Assembly: GCA_020860865.1 (NCBI GenBank)
Contig: JAJBTL010000303.1
Span: 3,905-13,515, forward strand
Direction: 5' to 3'
Source of the DNA: Planctomycetota bacterium
GTDB taxonomy: Bacteria > Planctomycetota > SZUA-567
Length of the DNA: 9,611 bases
Both the position numbers and the translations under genes were made by a program. The notes beneath the pieces are model-generated. The model had not been told where the DNA came from, did no database searches, and saw only the letters and a program-made list of their open reading frames with translations. This document shows, piece after piece, positions 1 through 6,534 of this stretch (the first letter of the stretch is position 1; every line of letters begins with the position of its first letter).

Positions 1-1337
1 GAGACGGTGGCGCCGGGGATACCGTCGCGGCGGGCCCGGCCGCCGACGACGAGGGCGATTTCGCCCGGGGTCGGGGAGCGTTTCGCCGACATTTCCTTCG
101 GGATGATGGCGAGGTTGCCGCAGAAGACGAGGGGGTTCCCGATATAGCGTTTATCAAAACAGATGGCGCCGTTGGCGGTCGGGATGCCCATGCGGTTGCC
201 GTAATCGCGGACGCCGGAGACGACGCCCTTGAAGACCCGGAGCGGGTGGAGGGCTCCGGCCGGGACTTCGTCCTGCGGGAGGTCGGGGGGGCCGAAGCAG
301 AACACGTCCGTGTTCAGGATAGGTTTCCCGCCGAGGCCGGTGCCGAGGGGGTCCCGGATAACGCCGCCGATGCCGGTGCCGGCGCCGCCGTAGGGTTCGA
401 TGGCGGAGGGGTGGTTGTGGGTCTCGACCTTGAAGGCGATGCCCATTTCGCCGTTGAAGTCGATGACGCCGGAATTGTCCTCGAACACCGACCAGCACCA
501 GTCCCGGTCGAGATCGCGGGTGACCTTGGCGATGGTGGTCTTGAGGAGGTTCTGGATGTTTTCAACCGCGCCGCCGTTTTCCCGGTAACGGATTTTTCCT
601 CTGAACGTCTTGTGGCTGCAGTGTTCGCTCCAGGTCTGGGCGATGGTCTCGAGTTCGATATCGGTGGGATGACGGCCGAGGCCGGAAAAATACTGCTGCA
701 CCGTCTGCATTTCCTCGAGGGACATGTAGAGTTGGCCGGTAAGGGACAGCTTCTCGAGTTCATCGTCCGAGAGGCCCTGGAGAACGACTTCGCGGCGTTC
801 GTGGTAGGACATGTCGGAGGCGACGCGGCCGAGGGTCAGGGGGGCGTCTATTGAGACCTGTTCAATTATCGGATTGGCGAGAATCCGGGTGACGGCGGTG
901 TAGAGGACGTTTTTCGACACCGGGCCGTTCAGGATGTAGCGGCGGCCGAGGCGGAGCCATTCGGCAGTGTAACCGAGTTCCCGGATGCCTTTCAAGGCCG
1001 ACGCCTCCGACGGTTCCATAACGCCGGGGCGGCGGGCGATGTCGATGACGTGATCGAGCTTGTCGCGGCCGGGGAAGACGGGCTGGTCGATGGAGAACAT
1101 TTCGACTATGGGATCGCAGAGGAGTTCCGCCGCCACCCGGTCGATATCCCGGGGCGAAAAGGCGCCGTGGATGGCGTAGAGCCGGACGGACCGGGCGCTG
1201 GCCAGTTCATTGAGGCCGAATTCCCGGAGGTCGTGGAGGGCGCGGTGGGCTTCGACATCCATCTCGGAATCGCGGACGGCGACTTCGACAAGATAGGTTT
1301 TCAGATTCGCGGAACTGCTTTCGTGGTAACTGAACAT
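1..1337 (-). CDS. purL: Phosphoribosylformylglycinamidine synthase (PurL), N-terminal part, with PurS-like domain; partial at window edge
   Basis: FGAM synthase catalyses the fourth step of de novo purine synthesis in the cytoplasm: FGAR + ATP + glutamine to FGAM. About 445 codons are visible, translated by hand from the reverse strand, and the C-terminus is outside the window. The diagnostic PurL motif KVETHNHPSAIEPYGG lies at about residues 303-317, followed by GAGTGIGGVIRD; the upstream catalytic-domain motif TWSEHCSHK is at 235-243. Residues about 13-200 precede the usual small PurL and look like two PurS-type alpha/beta units, each ending in a similar DPIVEMFSID / NPIIEQVSID segment (inferred PurS-PurL fusion). 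The ATG at 1335-1337 has GGAG about 10 nt upstream, and no better in-frame start is seen. Whether a glutaminase domain is attached cannot be seen. Family assignment is firm; the fusion description is inference. Confidence 0.95.
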   Translation of the reverse strand, partial: MFSYHESSSANLKTYLVEVAVRDSEMDVEAHRALHDLREFGLNELASARSVRLYAIHGAFSPRDIDRVAAELLCDPIVEMFSIDQPVFPGRDKLDHVIDIARRPGVMEPSEASALKGIRELGYTAEWLRLGRRYILNGPVSKNVLYTAVTRILANPIIEQVSIDAPLTLGRVASDMSYHERREVVLQGLSDDELEKLSLTGQLYMSLEEMQTVQQYFSGLGRHPTDIELETIAQTWSEHCSHKTFRGKIRYRENGGAVENIQNLLKTTIAKVTRDLDRDWCWSVFEDNSGVIDFNGEMGIAFKVETHNHPSAIEPYGGAGTGIGGVIRDPLGTGLGGKPILNTDVFCFGPPDLPQDEVPAGALHPLRVFKGVVSGVRDYGNRMGIPTANGAICFDKRYIGNPLVFCGNLAIIPKEMSAKRSPTPGEIALVVGGRARRDGIPGATV

Positions 1338-1480
1338 GGGGTGCCGTCTCCAAGTAGAACATCGTAGAATGCATACGCAATACAACACGTCGCGGCGCGG
1401 CGTTCACGCCGGCGCCAAGGGGCGGAGCATAGGTTTCAATCCATTGTATTGTACAGAGAGAAGGACGGAGTCAAACAAAA

Positions 1481-1520
1481 TTGAAAAAGAACGGCGCGAC
1501 TTCGTCGGGAAGTCGCGCCG
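1481..1520 (-). terminator. Intrinsic terminator of the corrinoid-protein gene
   Basis: A perfect 11-bp stem (1492-1502 pairing with 1510-1520, GC-rich, 7-nt loop) lies 28 nt past the stop codon of the leftward gene. Read leftward it is followed by TTCTTTTTC, as expected for a rho-independent terminator. The rightward side has only a weaker T run further away, so the leftward polarity is preferred. Confidence 0.85.
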
Positions 1521-1548
1521 CGTCATGCGTTTTTAGGCTGTCGGACAA

Positions 1549-2178
1549 TTACTTGCCGATGAGCTGCTTGCCGACTTCGACAGCGGTGGCGGCGTCGGCG
1601 GTGTAGGCTGTGGCGCCGATTTCGTCGGCGAAGGCCTGGGTGACGGGCGCGCCGCCGACCATGACCTTGGCCGGGGAGTTGGCGGCCTTCAGGGCTTCGA
1701 CACAGTCGCGCATGGCCGGCATGGTGGTGGTGAGAAGTGCGGACAGGCCGACGATGCAGGCATCGTTTTCTTCGGCGGCGGAGACGAATTTTTCCGGCGG
1801 GACATCGGTGCCGAGATCGACAACCTTGAAGCCGGCGCCCTTGAACATCATGGCGACGAGGTTTTTCCCGATATCGTGGAGGTCGCCCTTCACGGTGCCG
1901 ATGATGACGGTGCCAAGCGGTTCGACGCCAGCCTTGACCATGGCCGGTTCAAGGACGGCCATGCCCTTGTTCATGGCGCGGGCGGCGATGAGGACTTCGG
2001 GGACATAGACCTGGTTATTTTTGAACTTTTCACCGATAATGCCCATGCCGGCGATAAGGCCCTTTTCCAGGATGTCGCGAACGCCCATTCCCTCGTCAAG
2101 GGCTTCCTGCACCAACTTCTCGACTTCCTTCGCCTTGCCCTTTTGCAGACGTTCGCTGATGAGATCCAGGTCGGCCAT
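1549..2178 (-). CDS. Corrinoid (B12-binding) methyl-carrier protein, MtbC/MttC/MtaC-like
   Basis: A 209-aa cytoplasmic corrinoid protein of the family that shuttles methyl groups between a substrate:corrinoid methyltransferase and a second methyltransferase acting on tetrahydrofolate or coenzyme M. Residues 1-85 form the helical B12-binding-2 cap region. Residues 88-209 form the Rossmann-like cobalamin domain with the signature GDLHDIGKN (98-106), where His101 is the expected lower axial cobalt ligand, the GLSALLTTTM stretch (about 144-153) and VGGAPVT (174-180). Length is normal for stand-alone proteins of this type. The ATG is preceded by GAGGAG with 5-nt spacing. Neighbours are purL downstream on the same strand and a divergent Ca2+-ATPase; no methyltransferase (MtaB, MtbB, MttB or MtrH type) or activase (RamA) lies in the window, so the substrate cannot be assigned. 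Family call is strong; substrate unknown. Confidence 0.93.
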   Translation of the reverse strand: MADLDLISERLQKGKAKEVEKLVQEALDEGMGVRDILEKGLIAGMGIIGEKFKNNQVYVPEVLIAARAMNKGMAVLEPAMVKAGVEPLGTVIIGTVKGDLHDIGKNLVAMMFKGAGFKVVDLGTDVPPEKFVSAAEENDACIVGLSALLTTTMPAMRDCVEALKAANSPAKVMVGGAPVTQAFADEIGATAYTADAATAVEVGKQLIGK

Positions 2179-2354
2179 GATGTCTCCTCTTTCGTTTGAT
2201 TGGGAAAATGGTTTTTAAGACTTCCCGGCGCGGCCCTTTGGACAGCGCGTCGGCATGCATTCTTTCATCATGGTAGTATAGCCGTTGACGCCAACCAAAG
2301 CTATGAATCTGGACTCAAGTTTTGGTAATCTTGTGCTAAGTATAGTCCACGGCT
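2179..2354 (-). promoter_or_regulatory. Leader/promoter region of the corrinoid-protein gene
   Basis: Read leftward this stretch contains two copies of CTATACT about 64 nt apart (reverse complements at 2275-2281 and 2339-2345) that could be -10 elements or operator half-sites, but neither has a good -35 box. The segments 2281-2288 and 2347-2354 lie in an inverted pair (AGCCGTTGAC / GTCCACGGCT, 9 of 10 pair). Closer to the gene, about 2224-2253 forms a GC-rich imperfect hairpin. I do not recognise a cobalamin, SAM or other known riboswitch. Function is inferred from position only. Confidence 0.3.
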
Positions 2355-2417
2355 CTTTTTGCAACTATAATGGGCTTGCGTCGTTCGGGTTTACAGCGAC
2401 AATGGCATCTGCCGTCA

Positions 2418-2567
2418 GAGCGTGTTATTAAATTGTGTATCGTCGTGTCAGACGAGGAAAAAGAGGCGGCAGGCTTGTTTTTTGACCGGCGGTGAGGGTC
2501 AAAAAACATGCCGAGAGCCGATTTTGACGAAGTATGGCGCGACGAGACGCATTTTAATAACATGCTC
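2418..2567. mobile_element. 150-bp palindromic MITE-like element with TCA flanking repeats
   Basis: The whole stretch is one long imperfect palindrome. Terminal arms begin GAGCGTGTTATTAAA (2418) and, on the other strand, GAGCATGTTATTAAA (from 2567). Over the outer 36 positions 29 are Watson-Crick pairs and 4 more are G-T pairs when the + strand is read as RNA. The inner arms 2472-2487 and 2497-2512 pair at 15 of 16 positions around a 9-nt loop, with AAAAAA/TTTTTT in the stem. The element is bounded by TCA on both sides (2415-2417 and 2568-2570), which looks like a 3-bp target duplication. There is no transposase ORF. A TNA-type duplication and GAGC ends would suit an IS5-superfamily-mobilised MITE, but that parentage is inference. 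The two opposed short ORFs in it are products of the symmetry. Confidence 0.6.
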
Positions 2568-2580
2568 TCAGAGTACCAAA

Positions 2581-2712
2581 AACGGCGTGGGGCGAGGGCT
2601 TACGCCGACGCGAGGTGACGGCGGGGACGCTCGTCGTCCGCCCCCGGAATCGTCCGCCAAGGGCATCCACCATGCATACCACGAGTGTACCACATTAATC
2701 GCCGTAGAGGAG
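2581..2712 (+). promoter_or_regulatory. Leader of the Ca2+-ATPase gene with hairpins and SD
   Basis: The stretch holds a GGCGT/ACGCC hairpin (about 2583-2605), a second GC-rich stem with GGC..GGAC pairing with GTCCGCC (about 2620-2642), and the Shine-Dalgarno GAGGAG at 2707-2712, 10 nt before the ATG. I compared it with what I know of the yybP-ykoY Mn2+ riboswitch, which precedes some cation ATPases, and see no match. A consensus sigma-70 promoter close to the gene was not found; a lone TATAAT at 2366-2371 lacks a good -35 box. Confidence 0.3.
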
Positions 2713-2722
2713 ACAACGGAGA

Positions 2723-5719
2723 ATGTCAACCACAACCGCCGACCACCCGCACCATCCCACCGGACTCAGCGCCCTGGAGGTCGAGGAAAGCCGCCGTCGC
2801 CATGGCTTCAACCTCCTCACGCCACCGGAACGCGATCCGTGGTGGCGGTTGTATTTCGAAAAATTCAAGGACCCGATTATCCGCATCCTCATGGTGGCGG
2901 CGCTGGTGGCGCTCCTTGTCGGCCTCCATGAGGGCGAGTTCATCGAAGGTATCGGCATCCTCGTCGCCATCTTCCTCTCCACCGGGTTGTCGTTCTTCAA
3001 CGAATACCGCGCCGCCCGCGAATTCGACATCCTGAACCAGGTGTCGGACAGCGAGGAATATACGGTTATCCGGGATGACCGCCACCAATTGGTCCCGAAG
3101 AAGGACCTGGTGGTCGGGGACATCGTCGTCCTGGATCAGGGCGCCGAGATTCCGGCCGATGGCCGGGTCGTGGAAGCGGTGTCCCTCCAGGTCAACGAGT
3201 CAAGCCTGACCGGGGAATCGGTGCCGGTCGGGAAACGTCGCGGCGCCGACGGCGAGGATTCCGGCCTCGCTTATCCAAGGAACGTCGTCCTCCGGGGGAC
3301 GACGGTGTCGGACGGCCACGGGATAATCGAACTGACCGCCGTCGGCGACGCGACGGAGATCGGCAAGACGGCCCGGGCGGCGTCGGAGACGCCGGACACG
3401 ATGACGCCACTGGCCAGGCAACTGGAGAAATTGGCGAATGTCATTTCCATCGGCGCCTTCCTCGCCGCCGCCGTCATTTTTATCGTCCAGACCATTCGCG
3501 GCGCGGTGAACCGGGAAATCTACCAACTCGGCGAACATGCCGGACGCATCGTCCGCCTGCCGCTGTCCGGCGGGCAGTGGTACAGCTTCGCCGTCCTCGC
3601 CGTGGCTGTGGCTATCCTTTCCATGCAGATCTGGCTGCCGGTCCTCCGGGACGCCCTCGCCATGATTGGCCGGGGCGGTAGTTTGCCGCCGTGGCTGAAC
3701 CAGACCGGGAAACGGGGCCTTGCCCGTCAGGCGACGGTGGCGGTGGGGCTCGTCGTGGTGGCGGCGTTGTTCGGGTTGGTGACGGGGATACTCGACTTCC
3801 GCCATACCTGGCTGCCGTTTACCGCCTTCGGGGCGTTTCTCCAGTACTTCATGCTGGCGGTGACGGTCATCGTCGTCGCCGTCCCGGAAGGGCTGCCGAT
3901 GTGCGTGACATTGGCATTGGCCTATTCGATGCGGAAGATGACGGCGTCTAACAACCTGGTCAGGAAAATGCATGCCTGCGAGACCATCGGCGCGGCCAGC
4001 GTTATCTGTTCCGACAAGACCGGCACCCTGACCATGAACGAAATGCGCGTCCACCGGGCCGTGTTTCCCTTCATCGACGGCGAAGCTTTGCGGTCGTCAT
4101 GTACCGGCCCGGACCGGCTGTTCGAGGCGGCGTCCGTCAACGCCACCGCCAACCTCCTTGAACGTGACGGCAGGACCGAACCCCTCGGCAACCCGACGGA
4201 AAGCGCCATCCTCCTGTGGCTCCACGCTTCCGGGCGGGACTATGCGGCGGCGCGGGACCGCTTTGTCCTCCGCCAGCAACTGGCGTTCAGCACCGAACGG
4301 AAGTTCATGGCCACCGCCGGCCTCAGTGGCGTCGACGGCGGGGCCGTCCTCTATGCGAAAGGGGCGGCGGAAATCCTCTTGGCCCGCTGTTCAGGCCGCC
4401 GGGGCGCGGACAGCGCGGTCGTTCAGTTGTCCGACGCCGATCGCCGGGATATTCTCGAGGATGCCGCCTCGTACCAGAACCGGGGCATGCGCATCCTCGG
4501 GTTTGCCTCCCGGGCGGTGTCGGAATCATTTCTCGCCGACGACATCGACGCCGATGCGGTGACGGAACTGGTCTGGGAAGGGTTTTTCGCCATTGCCGAT
4601 CCGATTCGACCGGAAGTGCCGGCGGCAATCGACCGCGCCCTCGGGGCCGGGCTCCAGGTCAAGGTCGTCACCGGCGACAACCAGGCGACGGCGCGGGAAA
4701 TCGCCCGGCAGGCCGGTCTCTGGAAAGACTCGGACACGGACGACCAGATCATTCGCGGGGACGAGTTCGAGGCGCTGTCGGACGAGGACGCCTCCGCCGC
4801 TGCCAAACGCATAAAGGTCATGTCCCGGGCCCGGCCGCTCCACAAGCTCCGCCTCGTTAAACTTCTCCAGGCACAGGGGGAGGTGGTGGCGGTGACCGGC
4901 GACGGCACCAATGACGCGCCGGCCTTGAACCACGCCGATGTCGGCCTCGCCATGGGGAAGACCGGCACCGCCGTCGCCAAGGAGGCGGCGGACATTATCC
5001 TCCTGGACGATTCCTTCAACTCCATCGTCAATGCCGTCGCCTGGGGCCGGAGCCTCTACGCGAACATCCAGAAGTTTGTCGTCTTCCAGTTGACCATCAA
5101 CCTGGCGGCGGTCGGCATCGCCCTCCTCGGGCCGTTCCTCGGCGTGACGTTGCCGCTGACGGTTATCCAGATGCTCTGGGTCAACCTTATTATGGACACC
5201 TTTGCCGCCCTCGCCCTCGCTTCCGAACCGCCGGATTGGGGCCTTATGGACCAGGCGCCCCGGCGGCCGGACGCCTTCATCATCACCACGGTGATGAAGC
5301 GGTTCATTATTGGCGTCGGCGCCACCTTCCTCGGCCTGTTCGTGGTGACGCTTCTGTTCCGGCGCTGGTTCCCCCTCGATCCGGCAGTGCCGGGCGGACG
5401 GCACAATCTGACCCTGTTCTTTACCGCCTTCGTCTTTATGCAATTTTGGAACCTGTGGAACGCCCGGGTGTTCAACTGCAGCCGGTCGGCGTTCAGCAAT
5501 CTTCGGGAGAGTCGTGGGTTCCTCCTGATGGCCCTCGTCATCCTCGTCGGCCAGGTGTTGTTGGTCCAGTTCGGCGGGGCCATGTTCAGGGTGACACCGT
5601 TGTCCCTGGGGGAATGGTTCTGGCTCCTGGTCCTGACGTCGCCGGTTCTCTGGGTCGGCGAAGCGTGGCGGCTCCACAAGCGGTCGATGAACGATCCGGA
5701 TTATTGGCGGTATTCGTGA
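2723..5719 (+). CDS. PMCA-type (P2B) calcium-transporting P-type ATPase with extra TM3-TM4 segment
   Basis: A 998-aa inner-membrane ATP-driven cation pump, probably exporting Ca2+. Domain order: cytosolic N-terminus, TM1-2, actuator domain with TGES at 163-166, TM3 (about 239-258), TM4 with VAVPEGLP (PEGLP 388-392), phosphorylation site CSDKTGTLT with Asp431, nucleotide-binding domain with FSTERKFM and AKGAAE, TGDNQAT (650-656), hinge TGDGTNDAP (725-733), and TM5-10. TM5 (QLTINLAAV) and TM6 (MLWVNLIMDT, 817-826) match the PMCA class, which has one Ca2+ site. No calmodulin-binding tail is present. Bacterial relatives are usually around 850-950 residues; the excess lies in residues about 259-375, where two additional hydrophobic segments (about 286-308 and 337-357) interrupt the normally short TM3-TM4 loop. 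GAGGAG precedes the ATG by 10 nt. The gene is transcribed alone. Ion specificity is inferred from the family. Confidence 0.96.
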   Translation: MSTTTADHPHHPTGLSALEVEESRRRHGFNLLTPPERDPWWRLYFEKFKDPIIRILMVAALVALLVGLHEGEFIEGIGILVAIFLSTGLSFFNEYRAAREFDILNQVSDSEEYTVIRDDRHQLVPKKDLVVGDIVVLDQGAEIPADGRVVEAVSLQVNESSLTGESVPVGKRRGADGEDSGLAYPRNVVLRGTTVSDGHGIIELTAVGDATEIGKTARAASETPDTMTPLARQLEKLANVISIGAFLAAAVIFIVQTIRGAVNREIYQLGEHAGRIVRLPLSGGQWYSFAVLAVAVAILSMQIWLPVLRDALAMIGRGGSLPPWLNQTGKRGLARQATVAVGLVVVAALFGLVTGILDFRHTWLPFTAFGAFLQYFMLAVTVIVVAVPEGLPMCVTLALAYSMRKMTASNNLVRKMHACETIGAASVICSDKTGTLTMNEMRVHRAVFPFIDGEALRSSCTGPDRLFEAASVNATANLLERDGRTEPLGNPTESAILLWLHASGRDYAAARDRFVLRQQLAFSTERKFMATAGLSGVDGGAVLYAKGAAEILLARCSGRRGADSAVVQLSDADRRDILEDAASYQNRGMRILGFASRAVSESFLADDIDADAVTELVWEGFFAIADPIRPEVPAAIDRALGAGLQVKVVTGDNQATAREIARQAGLWKDSDTDDQIIRGDEFEALSDEDASAAAKRIKVMSRARPLHKLRLVKLLQAQGEVVAVTGDGTNDAPALNHADVGLAMGKTGTAVAKEAADIILLDDSFNSIVNAVAWGRSLYANIQKFVVFQLTINLAAVGIALLGPFLGVTLPLTVIQMLWVNLIMDTFAALALASEPPDWGLMDQAPRRPDAFIITTVMKRFIIGVGATFLGLFVVTLLFRRWFPLDPAVPGGRHNLTLFFTAFVFMQFWNLWNARVFNCSRSAFSNLRESRGFLLMALVILVGQVLLVQFGGAMFRVTPLSLGEWFWLLVLTSPVLWVGEAWRLHKRSMNDPDYWRYS

Positions 5720-5730
5720 GTATTTGGGAT

Positions 5731-5747
5731 CGTGGTAGTGTACCACG
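5731..5747. repeat. Short perfect inverted repeat after the ATPase gene
   Basis: CGTGGTA-GTG-TACCACG, a 7-bp perfect inverted repeat 12 nt after the ATPase stop codon. The 10-mer AGTGTACCAC inside it also occurs just upstream of the same gene at 2684-2693. It could be an operator or a small hairpin at the mRNA end; there is no T run, so it is not a standard terminator. Confidence 0.4.
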
Positions 5748-5826
5748 TTGCTTTGGATTGATAAACCGGTACAATCGGGAGGATTTGGGCCGGGTCGGGG
5801 CTGTTCGTGGCATTCCTTACCGGCGG

Positions 5827-5862
5827 CAGGATAATTTCCGAGAATATCCTGTTTTCTTCCTT
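5827..5862 (+). terminator. Probable intrinsic terminator of the Ca2+-ATPase gene
   Basis: CAGGATA (5827-5833) pairs perfectly with TATCCTG (5845-5851), followed by TTTTCTTCCTT. The stem is modest (7 bp, AT-containing) with an 11-nt loop, but its place after the ATPase gene and immediately before a new promoter supports the call. Confidence 0.55.
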
Positions 5863-5887
5863 AAGTTTTCCCGGGATCAACCGATAA
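5861..5887 (+). promoter_or_regulatory. Sigma-28 (FliA)-type promoter for the FlgM-like gene
   Basis: TTAAGTTT (5861-5868), exactly 11 nt, then ACCGATAA (5880-5887). The FliA consensus is TAAAGTTT-N11-GCCGATAA, so each box matches 7 of 8 with the canonical spacing. The predicted start is near 5894, about 290 nt before the FlgM-like ORF. Matching a flagellar sigma promoter to the gene for that sigma factor's inhibitor is a coherent biological picture; it has not been tested. Confidence 0.7.
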
Positions 5888-6062
5888 CATAAGCACGACG
5901 GGAAGGTTCCGGAGGCCTTGAAGGGAAGAAACACCAAGGGCAAAGGGACTCCTCGCTACAGATAACTAGAGACGCGGCAGGTGGTTATCACTGCGAGCGC
6001 ACTGTCGTCGGCGCACGGACGCGGCCGGATGAAGCTTACCCGACTGCCTTGTCCATGCACCG

Positions 6063-6082
6063 TCCGTCAGTGACGGGTTTTT
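6063..6082 (+). terminator. Terminator-like hairpin inside the FlgM leader
   Basis: CCGTC (6064-6068) pairs with GACGG (6072-6076) around a 3-nt loop, extendable by one T-G pair, followed by TTTTT (6078-6082). The stem is short, so termination may be partial, which would suit attenuation. Confidence 0.5.
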
Positions 6083-6160
6083 GTCGTTTGTGTGTGGGTG
6101 CGGTGGCGGTTTTTGTTGGATCGGTCGGCGGCATGCGCCTTTGTGGCAGCGACCAAGCGA

Positions 6161-6184
6161 CCCTGGCTTACAGGGGGATGAACA
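6161..6184 (+). promoter_or_regulatory. Ribosome binding site partly sequestered in a hairpin
   Basis: The Shine-Dalgarno AGGGGG (6172-6177) sits 7 nt before the ATG of the FlgM-like gene. CCCTG (6161-6165) can pair with CAGGG (6171-6175) around a GCTTA loop, covering part of the SD. This fixes the start codon and hints at translational control. Confidence 0.5.
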
Positions 6185-6478
6185 ATGAAGATATCTGGAT
6201 ATGGCGAATTCCAGCAGATGCGGAAGGCTTCCCAAAAGGATGACGCCCATCTCAAGGAAACGGCGGAACGGGCCGAGGCGGAAAGCGAAAGCTCCGACGC
6301 GGTGTCCATCAGCCCCGAAGCGCGCCGCAAAGGCAAGCTTCGCATGGCGTCCGACTACCGGGAAAGCCGGGTAGCCGATGTCAAGGCCAGGCTGGAAGCC
6401 GGCACCCTCGTCACCGACGAATCACTGAAGTCGGGGACCCGGAAAATGCTTGGCGCCCTGTTCTCCGGCGACCTCTAA
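6185..6478 (+). CDS. flgM: FlgM-like anti-sigma-28 factor
   Basis: A 97-aa, highly charged cytoplasmic protein. FlgM binds the flagellar sigma factor FliA and blocks late flagellar genes until it is exported through the finished hook-basal body. The N-terminal half is Glu/Lys-rich and probably unstructured; residues 38-46 read DAVSISPEA, the typical lead-in to the sigma-binding region. Residues about 58-90 contain RESRVADVKARLEAGTL and TDESLKSGTRKML, matching the FlgM helices (R-x-x-RV-x-x-(I/L)K-x-x-(I/L)-x-x-G). Length is usual (about 90-105 aa). The ATG has AGGGGG 7 nt upstream. It stands alone, not beside flgN or flgA as in enterics, but lies downstream of a sigma-28-type promoter, consistent with feedback control. 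The call rests on the C-terminal pattern; a divergent FlgM-domain protein with another sigma partner is possible. Confidence 0.82.
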   Translation: MKISGYGEFQQMRKASQKDDAHLKETAERAEAESESSDAVSISPEARRKGKLRMASDYRESRVADVKARLEAGTLVTDESLKSGTRKMLGALFSGDL

Positions 6479-6484
6479 ACCGGC

Positions 6485-6520
6485 AACAGCCACCTCCCGG
6501 GATGCGGGCGGGTGGCTGTT
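6485..6520 (+). terminator. GC-rich hairpin after the FlgM-like gene
   Basis: AACAGCCACC (6485-6494) pairs perfectly with GGTGGCTGTT (6511-6520), with an inner CCCG/CGGG stem and a 5-nt loop. It begins 7 nt after the stop codon. No long T run follows, so it may act with the second hairpin at 6535-6570 or as a 3'-end stabiliser. Confidence 0.6.
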
Positions 6521-6534
6521 CCTCATAGATTTAT

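Larger units (their letters stand above)
5894..6184 (+). promoter_or_regulatory. Long structured leader of the FlgM-like gene with attenuator-like arrangement
   Basis: Downstream of the sigma-28-type promoter lies about 290 nt with no plausible ORF. It contains a long-range stem (CTCGC 5952-5956 with GCGAG 5993-5997, GATAAC 5961-5966 with GTTATC 5984-5989). A terminator-like hairpin lies at 6063-6077 with T5 after it. The segment ACGGACG (6015-6021) can pair perfectly with CGTCCGT (6061-6067), which overlaps the 5' arm of that terminator, giving a terminator/antiterminator choice. Another stem pairs GGTCG (6123-6127) with CGACC (6150-6154). I tested it by eye against the c-di-GMP (GEMM) riboswitch; only AGGGCAAA-like and GACGC-like fragments resemble it, without the required architecture. 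A stand-alone small RNA of about 190 nt is another possibility. Confidence 0.4.

Noticed and set aside
246..854. Rightward 202-aa ORF over the left end
   Set aside because: It is antisense to the clear PurL reading frame and shows only the low-complexity pattern of a GC-rich shadow.
2422..2931. Rightward 169-aa ORF and opposed 75-aa ORF (2336-2563) with similar starts
   Set aside because: Both begin in the arms of the palindromic element; their similarity (MLLNCVSS / MLLKCVSS) is a result of its symmetry, not of two genes.
5930..5982. Possible c-di-GMP-I (GEMM) riboswitch in the FlgM leader
   Set aside because: Only AGGGCAAA and GACGC fragments resemble the consensus; the GAAA-capped stem and the CCGGCCUAA region are missing.
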